Source: Bacteroidales bacterium
GTDB taxonomy: Bacteria; Bacteroidota; Bacteroidia; Bacteroidales; UBA7960
Reading direction: 5' to 3'
Assembly (NCBI GenBank): GCA_003560215.1
Contig: PWIY01000061.1
Location: 1 to 15,074, forward strand
DNA: 15,074 nt
Numbering within the stretch: the stretch's first letter is position 1; each line of letters begins with the position of its first letter. This document shows, one piece after another, positions 1 to 7,524 of this stretch. The position numbers and the translations under genes are program-made. Below the pieces are notes generated by a model. The model ran no database searches. It was not told the DNA's origin and worked only from the letters and a program-made list of their open reading frames with translations.

Positions 1-472
1 CCACACCGGGCAACCCCTGTATCACCTTCGAAATATCCCGGTTCCCACCCGGACTTCGTTCAATTTCCCTGATCCCGAGACGTCGTAAAGAGACCGGGCT
101 TTCCTGGCTTCTTTCAAACGGGGACACACTGACTTCAACCGCATCCAGCTCCACCTGTTTTTCCCTAAGCCCGACATCAACATTGGCAGTGCGGTTCCCG
201 GTAACCATAAATTCATCGCTGAGACGCGTCTCAAAGCCAACAGCAGACACACGCAGCCGGACAAATCCGGATTCAACGCCTGTAAACAAAAACCGGCCAT
301 CCAGGTCTGTGGTACTGCCGATATTGGTTCCTTCTATTACAAGGTTTACAAACGGCAGACTTTCATTGGTAGCTTCATTGAATACACGGCCACGGATGGT
401 TCCGGTCTGGGATGTTGCTAAGCCATGCGTCCCAAGGATAAAAAGGAACAAAGTCAGGAGGTATTTTGTCAT
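1..472 (-). CDS. TonB-dependent outer-membrane receptor, N-terminal part (cut by window edge)
   Basis: The minus-strand frame starting at the ATG at 472-470 stays open to the window edge and gives 157 residues. Residues 1-21 form a signal peptide (MTKYLLTLFLFILGTHGLAT, then SQ). Residues about 24-103 match the carboxypeptidase-regulatory-like beta-sandwich found at the N-terminus of Bacteroidota TonB receptors, with GTIRGRVFNEATNESLPFVN, then STTDLDGRF and VSAVGFE. From about residue 125 the plug domain begins, with the characteristic GGNRDISKVIQGLPGV at 142-157. Such receptors sit in the outer membrane and import large ligands using TonB energy. The barrel and any SusD-like partner lie outside the window, so the substrate cannot be inferred. 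No Shine-Dalgarno sequence is visible before the start. The gene is divergent from the LiaF-like gene, with a 188-bp AT-rich spacer. The family is secure; the exact role is unknown. Confidence 0.88.
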   Translation of the reverse strand, partial: MTKYLLTLFLFILGTHGLATSQTGTIRGRVFNEATNESLPFVNLVIEGTNIGSTTDLDGRFLFTGVESGFVRLRVSAVGFETRLSDEFMVTGNRTANVDVGLREKQVELDAVEVSVSPFERSQESPVSLRRLGIREIERSPGGNRDISKVIQGLPGV

Positions 473-575
473 CCCGTATAGAGTTTGATATGGTTATAAT
501 AATACTAAAAATAATATACACTATACAACAATTTAGTTTTTCAGATGTTCGCGCACAACGATGATATCCCATTCT

Positions 576-593
576 TTCTTTGGGTTCTTTGGG
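576..593. repeat. 9-bp perfect tandem repeat in divergent spacer
   Basis: TTCTTTGGG occurs twice back to back between the TonB receptor gene and the LiaF-like gene. It lies 68 bp upstream of the LiaF-like start. It could be a paired regulator site or chance; nothing else in the sequence decides this. Confidence 0.5.
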
Positions 594-625
594 TGCAAAA
601 TCATCTTTCACTAAGGTAAAAACAT

Positions 626-633
626 TAAATTTG
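626..633 (+). promoter_or_regulatory. Putative -7 promoter element upstream of the LiaF-like gene
   Basis: TAAATTTG matches the Bacteroidota primary sigma factor -7 consensus TAnnTTTG exactly and lies 27 bp before the chosen ATG at 661. No TTG is found 17-23 bp further upstream, so the -33 half is weak. It supports the 661 start over the TTG at 580, which would place the promoter inside the gene. Confidence 0.4.
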
Positions 634-660
634 TCTTCGACAACCACAAACTTTTTTACC

Positions 661-1368
661 ATGAAAACATCAAACCTTGCCCGGATCGTGATCGGTCTGA
701 TCTTTGTTGCACTCGGCATCCTGTTACTGATGAAGCTGACCGGAGTCGCTGTCCACCTTCCTTTGCCGGATTACCTGTTATCATGGCAAATGATACTGAT
801 CGTTCTGGGAATCATTTTTATCACATCCAGGGAAAACAGCACAACCGGACTGGTTTTGTTATTCATCGGGGCTTTTTTCATGGCGCGAAGTCATTTCGGA
901 GTAGATCTGAGGATGCTGATCCGCACTGCCATTCCGATTCTGCTGGTTTTTGGCGGCGTGGTGTTGCTTTTCCCCCGGCTGTTTTTCAAAAAGAAAAGCA
1001 GGGTACATGAAAAACATATTGAACAGGAAGCGGACCTGGAAATTGTCAATGTATTCGGGGGCGGAATAAGACTCATTGAATCCGGGGCTTTTCGAAGGGG
1101 AGAAGTAACCTGTGTCTTTGCCGGCGCAGGTCTGAACTTCAAAAATGCCGGGCTTGACCATGAGGGAGGGGTTATTCATTTGTCTTCCTTGTTTAGCGGG
1201 TGCAATATATTCGTTCCGGAAGACTGGGAAGTTAAAACCGAAGTAACCACGGTGTTTGCCGAGGTGTCAGACAAGCGACTGAAAAAACCGGAGCACACTG
1301 ATCATGAAAAGGTTTTATACATCAAAGGGGTCATGCTGTTCAGCGGGATGGATATCAAAACAGCCTGA
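661..1368 (+). CDS. LiaF-like four-helix membrane protein
   Basis: 235 residues. Four hydrophobic segments are visible at about 8-30, 38-55, 61-76 and 86-108. A basic stretch follows (FKKKSR, 109-114), then a soluble C-terminal half of about 120 residues rich in short beta-strand-like glycine turns (VFGGGIRLIESGAFRRGEVTC, VFAGAGLNF, SLFSGCNIFVPEDW). This layout matches the LiaF-type N-terminal membrane domain (DUF5668-like) joined to the C-terminal cell-wall-active-antibiotic-response domain. In Firmicutes LiaF restrains the LiaRS envelope-stress two-component system. Bacteroidota homologues are common, but their partner is not established and no kinase or regulator gene is adjacent here. I chose the ATG at 661 because the extension from the TTG at 580 adds 27 polar residues ahead of the first membrane segment and spans a promoter-like element. 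Confidence 0.75.
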   Translation: MKTSNLARIVIGLIFVALGILLLMKLTGVAVHLPLPDYLLSWQMILIVLGIIFITSRENSTTGLVLLFIGAFFMARSHFGVDLRMLIRTAIPILLVFGGVVLLFPRLFFKKKSRVHEKHIEQEADLEIVNVFGGGIRLIESGAFRRGEVTCVFAGAGLNFKNAGLDHEGGVIHLSSLFSGCNIFVPEDWEVKTEVTTVFAEVSDKRLKKPEHTDHEKVLYIKGVMLFSGMDIKTA

Positions 1369-1392
1369 GGCAGTCATTTATAGTTTTTTAAG

Positions 1393-1421
1393 TTGGTGAA
1401 TGTTAAAATTTATTACCTTTG
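1393..1421 (+). promoter_or_regulatory. Promoter for the bamD cluster (TTG-N18-TACCTTTG)
   Basis: TTG at 1393-1395 and TACCTTTG at 1414-1421 are separated by 18 bp and match the Bacteroidota primary sigma factor pattern TTG-N17-23-TAnnTTTG fully. The element lies in the 115-bp gap between the LiaF-like gene and bamD, about 60 bp before the bamD ATG. It probably drives bamD, the omega-like gene, coaBC and the PorD-like gene. Confidence 0.7.
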
Positions 1422-1483
1422 CACGTTGTTTAGCCATTGAATTTGCTGACAAACAAAGGAACCACTAACTAGCTGATCCATTC

Positions 1484-2374
1484 ATGCTGAAACCGAGCCG
1501 AATTACCCGTTTAGTCACACTTTTATCCCTTTTTCTTATCGTGCAATCCTGCGGCCAGTACCACCGGCTGTTACGAAGCGATGATTACGAGAAAAAGTAT
1601 GAAATGGCAATTGAATACTTTTACCAGGGAGACTACGGCCGCACCATTGCCTTGCTGGAGGATGTGATTCCCGTTTACCGGGGAACTGCCGAGGCAGAAA
1701 CCATTAATTATTATTATGCCCTGGCCCATTATGAACAGGGAAGCTACACCCTGGCCAGTCACTACCTGAAAACATTTGTAGACGCCTATCCGCGCAGTGA
1801 ACACGCAGAGGAATTTCTTTTTCTGAGCGCATATTGCAAATATCTCGAATCACCCAGGTATTCTTTGGATCAGACCAATACCCGTGAAGCAATCCGTGCA
1901 CTGCAGAATTTCATCAACCGCCATCCCGAAAGCGAAAAAGTGGCAGATGCCAACGACCTCATTGATGAACTCCGCCGGAAACTTGAGCGCAAGAGGTACA
2001 ACAAAGCAAACCTCTATATGAAGATCAGTGATTACCTTGCAGCAGCCATTACGTTTGAATCACTCGTAAAAGACTATCCGGATACCAGGTACAGGGAAGA
2101 AGCTTTTTTCATGGCGGTGAAAGCCTATTATGAATACGCTTCACGCAGTATACCACAGCGACAGGAGGAACGGTACGAGAAGGTGCTGCAGGCTCACAGA
2201 GAGCTTGCACGCAGGTATCCCGAGGGAGAATACATTGAGGAGGCCGACAGGCTCAGGGATTCCGCACAAAAGGCCATTGCAGAACTCAGGGAAATGGATC
2301 TCCCGGCTGCGCCCGAACGTGAAGTGCCGGAACCTGAAATAACCGAACAAGAATTGTTAGAAATCAACCAGTAG
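1484..2374 (+). CDS. bamD: Outer-membrane assembly lipoprotein BamD
   Basis: BamD is the essential lipoprotein partner of BamA that inserts beta-barrel proteins into the outer membrane, acting from its periplasmic face. The 296-residue product starts with a basic N-terminus and hydrophobic core ending in the lipobox VQSC, giving a lipidated Cys23. The mature part is a series of TPR-like helix pairs, for example EYFYQGDYGRTIALLEDV (44-61), YALAHYEQGSYTLASHYLKTF (78-98) and MKISDYLAAAITFESLVKDYPDT (179-201). Each ends in the YP or HP turn typical of BamD/YfiO. The last 28 residues are acidic and proline-rich and probably disordered. The stop is followed 3 bp later by the omega-like gene, so the two are almost certainly cotranscribed. 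The size is slightly above that of E. coli BamD, as usual in Bacteroidota. Confidence 0.92.
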   Translation: MLKPSRITRLVTLLSLFLIVQSCGQYHRLLRSDDYEKKYEMAIEYFYQGDYGRTIALLEDVIPVYRGTAEAETINYYYALAHYEQGSYTLASHYLKTFVDAYPRSEHAEEFLFLSAYCKYLESPRYSLDQTNTREAIRALQNFINRHPESEKVADANDLIDELRRKLERKRYNKANLYMKISDYLAAAITFESLVKDYPDTRYREEAFFMAVKAYYEYASRSIPQRQEERYEKVLQAHRELARRYPEGEYIEEADRLRDSAQKAIAELREMDLPAAPEREVPEPEITEQELLEINQ

Positions 2375-2377
2375 ATT

Positions 2378-2713
2378 ATGGACTATAAAAAAGTCAAAAC
2401 AGAGACCACCACAGTCACACGTGACCTGAGGCAGTTCGACAAAGACACTGACAATATTTATCAGAGTGTGGTAATCATTGGCAAACGGGCCAATCAGATT
2501 GGTCAGGAGATGCGTGATGAACTTAACTCCAAACTGGAAGAATTTGCCAGCTCAACAGACAACCTGGAAGAGGTTTTTGAAAACAGGGAGCAAATCGAAA
2601 TTGCAAGGCATTACGAACAGCTTCCCAAGCCGAGCCTTATTGCCATCAGCGAATACCTGAACGGAAATGTTTACTTCAGGGTTCCTGAACAGGAAGACGG
2701 CATTAAATCATAA
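2378..2713 (+). CDS. rpoZ: RNA polymerase omega-like subunit (Rpb6/RpoZ family)
   Basis: A 111-residue protein of the Bacteroidota omega/Rpb6 type. The recognisable part is the helix around residues 25-50 (TDNIYQSVVIIGKRANQIGQ), which matches the omega core that clamps the C-terminal tail of the beta' subunit and helps RNA polymerase assembly. A central polar helix (residues 47-70) and a C-terminal segment ending YLNGNVYFRVPEQ follow. The N-terminus lacks the MARVT-like start of proteobacterial omega, which is usual for this phylum. It lies 3 bp after bamD and 63 bp before coaBC; the coaBC linkage echoes the frequent neighbourhood of omega and coaBC genes in other bacteria, which supports the call. 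The family is likely; the divergence from E. coli RpoZ is large. Confidence 0.82.
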   Translation: MDYKKVKTETTTVTRDLRQFDKDTDNIYQSVVIIGKRANQIGQEMRDELNSKLEEFASSTDNLEEVFENREQIEIARHYEQLPKPSLIAISEYLNGNVYFRVPEQEDGIKS

Positions 2714-2776
2714 ACTCAAGATGCTTTCTGCCGGGAATTGTCTTCAGAAAGATGATGCGGTGGAGGCGCTTTCAGC

Positions 2777-3982
2777 ATGCTGACGGGGAAAAAAGTCATA
2801 CTTGGTATTTCCGGAGGTATCGCCGCTTACAAGGCAGCTTACCTAATCCGTCTTTTCCGAAAAGCAGGTGCAGAGGTAAAGGTTGTGGGTACCGCCAATG
2901 CATTTGAGTTCATTACCAAAGTGACCCTTGAGTCGCTCAGCGAAAACAAAGTTTATCATCAGGTATTCGGAGAAGAAAACGATTACACAACGGAGCATGT
3001 TTCCCTCACCGACTGGGGTGATGTATTTGTCGTAGCTCCGGCCACTGCCAATATCATTGGTAAATTAGCCAATGGCATCGCAGATGACGCACTGTCAACT
3101 TCCCTGCTGGCCTTCGACCGCCGGGTCTTCATTGCACCTGCCATGAACTGCAAAATGTATGCCCATGATGCAGTGCAGCAAAATATGGACAAATTGCGAA
3201 AGCAGGGCGCGCAGATCATCGAACCTGCCGAGGGCTTTCTTGCTTGCGGATATGAGGGAAAGGGCCGGATGGAAGAACCGGAGAACATTTTTTCCATTGT
3301 AGATAATTACCTCAGGACAGGCGCGTCATCCCTTTCCGGCAGGAAATTCCTTGTTACAGCCGGCCCCACAAGAGAATCAATTGATCCCGTCAGATACCTG
3401 GGCAACCACTCTTCAGGAAAAATGGGTTACGCCCTGGCGGAAGAACTTGCAGGCAGGGGAGCTGTCGTTCACCTTGTTTCGGGCCCGACCCACCTTCAGC
3501 CCGGGTCGTCGTCCGGCATCCATCTTGTCAGGGTTACCTCATCGGAAGAAATGCTGCAGGCATGCATGAAGTATTATCCGGAATGTGATGCAGCAATCAT
3601 GGCAGCGGCCGTATCCGACTTCAAACCAGCCATACAACATCCCCGAAAAATTAAAAAAAATAAACCGGGAAGCCCGCTTCAGCTCGAACTGCAGCCAACA
3701 ACGGATATCCTGGCCCGAATGGGTAAGGAAAAGAAGAAGCAATTGCTGGTTGGGTTTGCCCTTGAAACCGACCAGGAGGAGACCAACGCCCTGAAAAAAC
3801 TGAATGAAAAGAATCTTGACTTGATTGTGCTTAATTCCCTCAGGGATGAAGGTGCCGGGTTTGCACACGATACCAACAAAATTACAATCATGGACAATAA
3901 GCAGGGAATTTTCCGTTATCCTTTACAGAGTAAGCAAAAGGCAGCAGCAGACATTGTCAACATGGTAGAGAGTTACATATGA
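2777..3982 (+). CDS. coaBC: Bifunctional phosphopantothenoylcysteine decarboxylase / phosphopantothenate-cysteine ligase
   Basis: CoaBC carries out two consecutive steps of coenzyme A synthesis: it ligates cysteine to 4'-phosphopantothenate, then decarboxylates the product to 4'-phosphopantetheine. The protein has 401 residues, the normal length. The N-terminal FMN-dependent CoaC half shows GISGGIAAYK (9-18), the catalytic His74 in EHVSL, the PAMN motif (121-124) and the active-site-lid Cys157 in ACGYEGKGRM. The C-terminal CoaB half starts near residue 186 and shows VTAGPTRESIDPVRYLGNHS (193-212, with Asn210 of the acyl-phosphate-binding region), SSGKMGYALA, MAAAVSDFKP (275-284) and the lysine-rich KIKK (291-294) that contacts the nucleotide and phosphates. 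Every expected key residue is present. The stop overlaps the next gene's start by 4 bp (ATGA), suggesting translational coupling. Confidence 0.96.
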   Translation: MLTGKKVILGISGGIAAYKAAYLIRLFRKAGAEVKVVGTANAFEFITKVTLESLSENKVYHQVFGEENDYTTEHVSLTDWGDVFVVAPATANIIGKLANGIADDALSTSLLAFDRRVFIAPAMNCKMYAHDAVQQNMDKLRKQGAQIIEPAEGFLACGYEGKGRMEEPENIFSIVDNYLRTGASSLSGRKFLVTAGPTRESIDPVRYLGNHSSGKMGYALAEELAGRGAVVHLVSGPTHLQPGSSSGIHLVRVTSSEEMLQACMKYYPECDAAIMAAAVSDFKPAIQHPRKIKKNKPGSPLQLELQPTTDILARMGKEKKKQLLVGFALETDQEETNALKKLNEKNLDLIVLNSLRDEGAGFAHDTNKITIMDNKQGIFRYPLQSKQKAAADIVNMVESYI

Positions 3983-4890
3983 TAATACTAAGATATATTT
4001 CCATTGTTTTATTCCTGGGCTTGTTTACATTGTCAGGGATTACCGCACAGGAGCTGAATTGCCAGATTTCCATTTCCACACCTGGTATGTCAGAGCGGGA
4101 ACGCCAGATCATGCAAAATCTCCGTTCCGAGCTGAACGAATTCGTCAACCAGACAAACTGGACCGAATACGAGCTGGAGACACGGGAGCGTATTGAAGCC
4201 TCCATGCGGATTACCATAGACGAGCAACAGGGAAGTGATGAATACAGGGCAACCATTCAGGTTCAATCAAGACGGCCCGTATATGAAACTGCGTACAGTT
4301 CCCCGGTGTTCAGTCACCGCGACAGGGATCTTGTATTTACCTACCGTGACAATGAGCCACTGGAATATGCTGAAAATGCTTTCCTTTCGAACCTGACATC
4401 TGTGGTGGCCTTTTACGCCTATATTGTAATCGGATTTGACTTTGATACATTTGCCCCCATGGGAGGCACCCCCTTTTTCGAGAAGGCACAGGAAATTGTC
4501 AATCAGGGACAAAATGCCCCCCAGGTGGGATGGAAGTCGCACGAAAGCCAGCGCAACCGCTACTGGCTTGCAGAAAACCTCCTTAACAACACTTACAGGG
4601 ATATCAGGGAGGCAATGTATGTGTACCACAGGCAGGGCTTTGACAAAATGACTGATAACATGGATCTGGCCAGGGGGGAAGTGCTGAAGGCGCTTGAAAT
4701 GCTTCAGCAGGCTCACCGTGAGCGACCGGGAAGCCTGTTGATGCGTGTTGTCCTTTCGGCCAAAAGTGATGAGCTGGTAAATCTTTTTTCTGAAGCTCCT
4801 TCTGTTGAGAGGAATCAGGCCATTGAGATCCTCTCGGAAATTGACCCTTCAAACAGCTCCAAATACCGTCAGATGGCCTCGGGTAATTGA
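3979..4890 (+). CDS. porD: DUF4835 family secreted protein, PorD-like
   Basis: 303 residues with a signal peptide (MIILRYISIVLFLGLFTLSG, then ITA) and a likely cleavage before QELNCQ at residue 24. The start QELNC followed by a stretch on the pattern LRSELNEFVNQTNWTEYELE is the hallmark of the Bacteroidota DUF4835 family. Database entries for this family often carry the name PorD, a type IX secretion-associated protein. I know that name from memory and cannot verify the functional evidence, so the secretion role is tentative. The rest of the chain is soluble and periplasmic in character, with no barrel or enzyme motif that I recognise. It overlaps coaBC by 4 bp and precedes recN, its usual position in this phylum. 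The family assignment is firm; the function and symbol are uncertain. Confidence 0.82.
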   Translation: MIILRYISIVLFLGLFTLSGITAQELNCQISISTPGMSERERQIMQNLRSELNEFVNQTNWTEYELETRERIEASMRITIDEQQGSDEYRATIQVQSRRPVYETAYSSPVFSHRDRDLVFTYRDNEPLEYAENAFLSNLTSVVAFYAYIVIGFDFDTFAPMGGTPFFEKAQEIVNQGQNAPQVGWKSHESQRNRYWLAENLLNNTYRDIREAMYVYHRQGFDKMTDNMDLARGEVLKALEMLQQAHRERPGSLLMRVVLSAKSDELVNLFSEAPSVERNQAIEILSEIDPSNSSKYRQMASGN

Positions 4891-4914
4891 TAAGTCCAAA
4901 GTTTGCTATCTTTG
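4887..4914 (+). promoter_or_regulatory. Promoter for recN (TTG-N17-TATCTTTG)
   Basis: TTG at 4887-4889 and TATCTTTG at 4907-4914, spaced 17 bp, match the Bacteroidota TTG / TAnnTTTG promoter pattern. The -33 element overlaps the stop region of the PorD-like gene. The inferred transcription start, a few bases after 4914, lies before the ATG at 4941 but after an alternative TTG codon at 4887, so it favours the 4941 start for recN. Confidence 0.6.
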
Positions 4915-4940
4915 TTTATTATCAATACCCCAACAATCCT

Positions 4941-6617
4941 ATGCTAAAACACCTCCTGATTGAGAATTACGCATTGATTGAGGAACTTGATGCGGATTTC
5001 AGTGAAGGCCTTACCGTCATCACTGGGGAAACGGGAGCCGGCAAATCCATCCTTCTGGGCGCATTATCTCTCATCCTTGGTCAGAGGGCAGACACACGTG
5101 TATTGCGCGACCTGCATAAAAAATGTATCATTGAAGGCACTTTTTCGCTCAAAGACCTGCCTGTAAAGGACACATTTGACGCTTTCGACCTTGATTACGA
5201 GGATTTTTCCCTTTTCAGAAGAGAGATCACCCCCCAGGGAAAATCAAGAGCCTTCATCAACGACACCCCTGTCAAACTTCCCGTTATGAAGGCCATTGCT
5301 GAAAAACTTATCGATATCCATTCCCAGCATGAAAGCCTCCTTGTGGGGACTTCCTCTTTCCAGTTTGATGTAGTTGACAGTTTTGCAAAACAGCTTGATC
5401 AAATAGCTGAATACCGCAGACTTTTTGACCGGTATAACGACTTTCAGCGTCAACTGGAGGAGCTGGAAACGGAAGAGCGAAATTCCAGGACAGATCTCGA
5501 TTACTACCGTTTTCAGCTTGATGAACTTGAGCAGGCTGCACCCGATCCGGAAGAATATCGCAGAAATGAAGAAGAGATGGCTGTTTTGCGCAATGCGGAA
5601 GAAATTGGATATAAGCTGGAAAAAGCCTTGTATCTGCTGCAACAGTCCGAAATAAACATACACGATCAGCTCAATGAGGCCACCTCACTGTTAAGATCAA
5701 TGGAGGCTTATGGAACAGACTACACCCAACTGGCAGAGCGCCTGAACTCAGTTCTGATTGAAGTAAAAGATATTGCGTCTGAACTGTCATCACTAAGCGA
5801 TACAGTTGTGCATGACCCTGACCAGGCAAAACTGATTGAGGAAAGGCTGGATCAGATCAACAAACTGATGCTGAAGCACAATGCAACTGACATAAAAGAG
5901 CTGCTTGAGGTAAGGGATCAGTACCGGGCTAAAATTGAAGAAACCGATAGCCTTGAAGAAAAAATCAATAACCAGAAACAGCAGATCCGCCAGATTGCCA
6001 AAGAACTTGAAATAAGGGCAAAAGACATAGCTGAAGGGCGGGCCAGGGCCATTCCTGAGATTGAAAAAGAAGTACTGGGTCTTTTGAAAGACCTGGGGAT
6101 GCCAGGTGCCCGTTTTAAAATTGCAAGAAAGCCCCTTGAACATTTCTCAAGGCACGGAAAAGACCACATTGGCTTTTTGTTCAATGCCAATGTGGGAGGG
6201 AAGCTGCAGGATCTTTCCAGCGTGGCCTCAGGAGGTGAACTTTCCAGGTTTATGCTCAGTATCAAAAGCATGATATCACAGAAAATGCTGCTGCCTACGA
6301 TCATATTCGATGAAATTGACACGGGCATCTCCGGCGAAACAAGCACACGGGTGGCAAACATATTGCAGCATATGTCCGATACCATGCAGGTCATCGCCAT
6401 TACCCATCTTCCGCAGATCGCCTCCAGGGGAGACACTCACCTCCTTGTATACAAAACAGTGGAAAACGGGCAGACCAACACCTACCTCAGGCAACTCAGC
6501 AAGGAAGGACGTATTGATGAGGTTGCCAAGATGCTGGGTGGAGAAAAACCCTCCCGGGTAATGGTAGAAACAGCCAAAGAGCTTATCTTTACAAAAGACA
6601 AACAATTAAATAATTAA
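4941..6617 (+). CDS. recN: DNA repair ATPase RecN
   Basis: RecN is an SMC-like ATPase that gathers and aligns DNA ends during recombinational repair of double-strand breaks. From the ATG at 4941 the protein has 558 residues, the usual family length, and begins MLKHLLIENYALIEELDADF as RecN proteins do. Walker A is GETGAGKS (29-36). The DIHSQHESLL segment at about 125-134 is typical. Residues about 150-375 form the coiled-coil arm, with a central hinge-like part around 240-290. The ABC signature SVASGGELSR is at 427-436, Walker B TIIFDEID at 453-460, and the H-loop ITHLPQ at 487-492. A longer reading frame from TTG 4887 adds 18 residues but overlaps the previous stop and the promoter, so I rejected it. 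fabI follows after 12 bp. No LexA-type box was recognised upstream. Confidence 0.95.
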   Translation: MLKHLLIENYALIEELDADFSEGLTVITGETGAGKSILLGALSLILGQRADTRVLRDLHKKCIIEGTFSLKDLPVKDTFDAFDLDYEDFSLFRREITPQGKSRAFINDTPVKLPVMKAIAEKLIDIHSQHESLLVGTSSFQFDVVDSFAKQLDQIAEYRRLFDRYNDFQRQLEELETEERNSRTDLDYYRFQLDELEQAAPDPEEYRRNEEEMAVLRNAEEIGYKLEKALYLLQQSEINIHDQLNEATSLLRSMEAYGTDYTQLAERLNSVLIEVKDIASELSSLSDTVVHDPDQAKLIEERLDQINKLMLKHNATDIKELLEVRDQYRAKIEETDSLEEKINNQKQQIRQIAKELEIRAKDIAEGRARAIPEIEKEVLGLLKDLGMPGARFKIARKPLEHFSRHGKDHIGFLFNANVGGKLQDLSSVASGGELSRFMLSIKSMISQKMLLPTIIFDEIDTGISGETSTRVANILQHMSDTMQVIAITHLPQIASRGDTHLLVYKTVENGQTNTYLRQLSKEGRIDEVAKMLGGEKPSRVMVETAKELIFTKDKQLNN

Positions 6618-6629
6618 ATACTTAATGGT

Positions 6630-7478
6630 ATGAAATCTGATCTTTTACATGGTAAAAAGGGGATTATTTTTGGCGCTCTGAATACCAGCTCCATTGCCTG
6701 GAAAGTCGCTGAAAAAGCCCATGAATACGGTGCAGAACTGGTATTGTCCAATGCACCGATCGCCATCAGAAAGGGTGATATCCATCAGCTTGCTGAAAAA
6801 ACCCGGAGTGAAGTCATTGCCGCTGATGTCACAAAGGTGGACGAAATTGAGGATCTATTCAGGAAAAGCCAGGAAATATTCTCCGGAAAAGCAGATTTCA
6901 TACTCCATTCGGTGGGCATGTCGCCCAATGTAAGAAAAGGATTGCATTATACAGACCTGGATTACAATTATCTGTCCAAGACCCTGGATGTTTCTGCGAT
7001 TTCACTGCATAAGATCCTCAGCGTTGCCTATAAAATGGATGCCATCAACGAATGGGGTTCAGTGGTGGCTTTGAGTTACATTGCAGCACAGCGTACGTTT
7101 TCCACTTACAACGATATGGCCCAGGCCAAAGCAATGCTGGAGTCCATTTGCAGAAGCTTTGGGTATCATTACGGAAAAAAAAGAAAGGTCAGGGTCAACA
7201 GCGTATCCCAATCACCCACCATTACAAGTGCCGGTACCGGCGTAAAGGGGTTCAACAGTTTCTACAATTTCTCCCACTGCATGTCACCACTGGGAAACAG
7301 TTCATCAGAAGACTGTGCAGACTTCTGTATCGCCATGTTCTCAGACCTGACCAGGAAGATAACCATGCAAAACATTTTCCACGACGGGGGGTATTCCACC
7401 ATGGGAATTTCAGATAAACTGATTGATGATTGCTTTGTGTGCCAGGGAGACTGCCACGAAAATCATGATGAACATTGA
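6630..7478 (+). CDS. fabI: Enoyl-[acyl-carrier-protein] reductase FabI with Cys/His-rich C-terminal tail
   Basis: FabI reduces trans-2-enoyl-ACP with NAD(P)H in the last step of each fatty acid elongation cycle. The 282-residue protein has the short-chain dehydrogenase fold. The cofactor loop is FGALNTSSIAW (14-24), followed by HSVGMSPN (93-100) and ALSYIAAQR with Tyr150. The catalytic pair Tyr160 and Lys167 has the Tyr-x6-Lys spacing specific to FabI. Further marks are RVNSVSQSPT (188-197), the substrate-loop segment MSPLGN (218-223) and TMQNIFHDGG (245-254). The body matches the divergent FabI form of Bacteroidota. The C-terminus is unusual: DDCFVCQGDCHENHDEH puts three Cys and three His in the last 16 residues. 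It lies 12 bp after recN with no obvious promoter of its own, so it is probably cotranscribed with recN. Confidence 0.93.
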   Translation: MKSDLLHGKKGIIFGALNTSSIAWKVAEKAHEYGAELVLSNAPIAIRKGDIHQLAEKTRSEVIAADVTKVDEIEDLFRKSQEIFSGKADFILHSVGMSPNVRKGLHYTDLDYNYLSKTLDVSAISLHKILSVAYKMDAINEWGSVVALSYIAAQRTFSTYNDMAQAKAMLESICRSFGYHYGKKRKVRVNSVSQSPTITSAGTGVKGFNSFYNFSHCMSPLGNSSSEDCADFCIAMFSDLTRKITMQNIFHDGGYSTMGISDKLIDDCFVCQGDCHENHDEH

Positions 7479-7524
7479 TTAAGTGGCGGGAACCGGCAAG
7501 ACAGGGGGATTTCTCAATATTTTA

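Noticed and set aside
580..660. N-terminal extension of the LiaF-like gene from TTG 580
   Set aside because: It adds 27 polar residues before the first membrane helix, spans the TAAATTTG element, and the ATG at 661 gives a normal membrane-protein start.
3652..3661. Run of eight A in coaBC as a possible slippage or phase-variation site
   Set aside because: The run encodes the conserved KIKK segment needed by CoaB, and the frame is intact through it; a similar run in fabI is also explained by Lys codons.
4267..4716. 149-residue minus-strand frame opposite the PorD-like gene
   Set aside because: It is antisense to a well-supported gene, has no recognisable family features and reads as a shadow frame.
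4887..4940. RecN start at TTG 4887
   Set aside because: The extra 18 residues are unlike RecN N-termini, and the region carries the previous stop codon and a promoter match.
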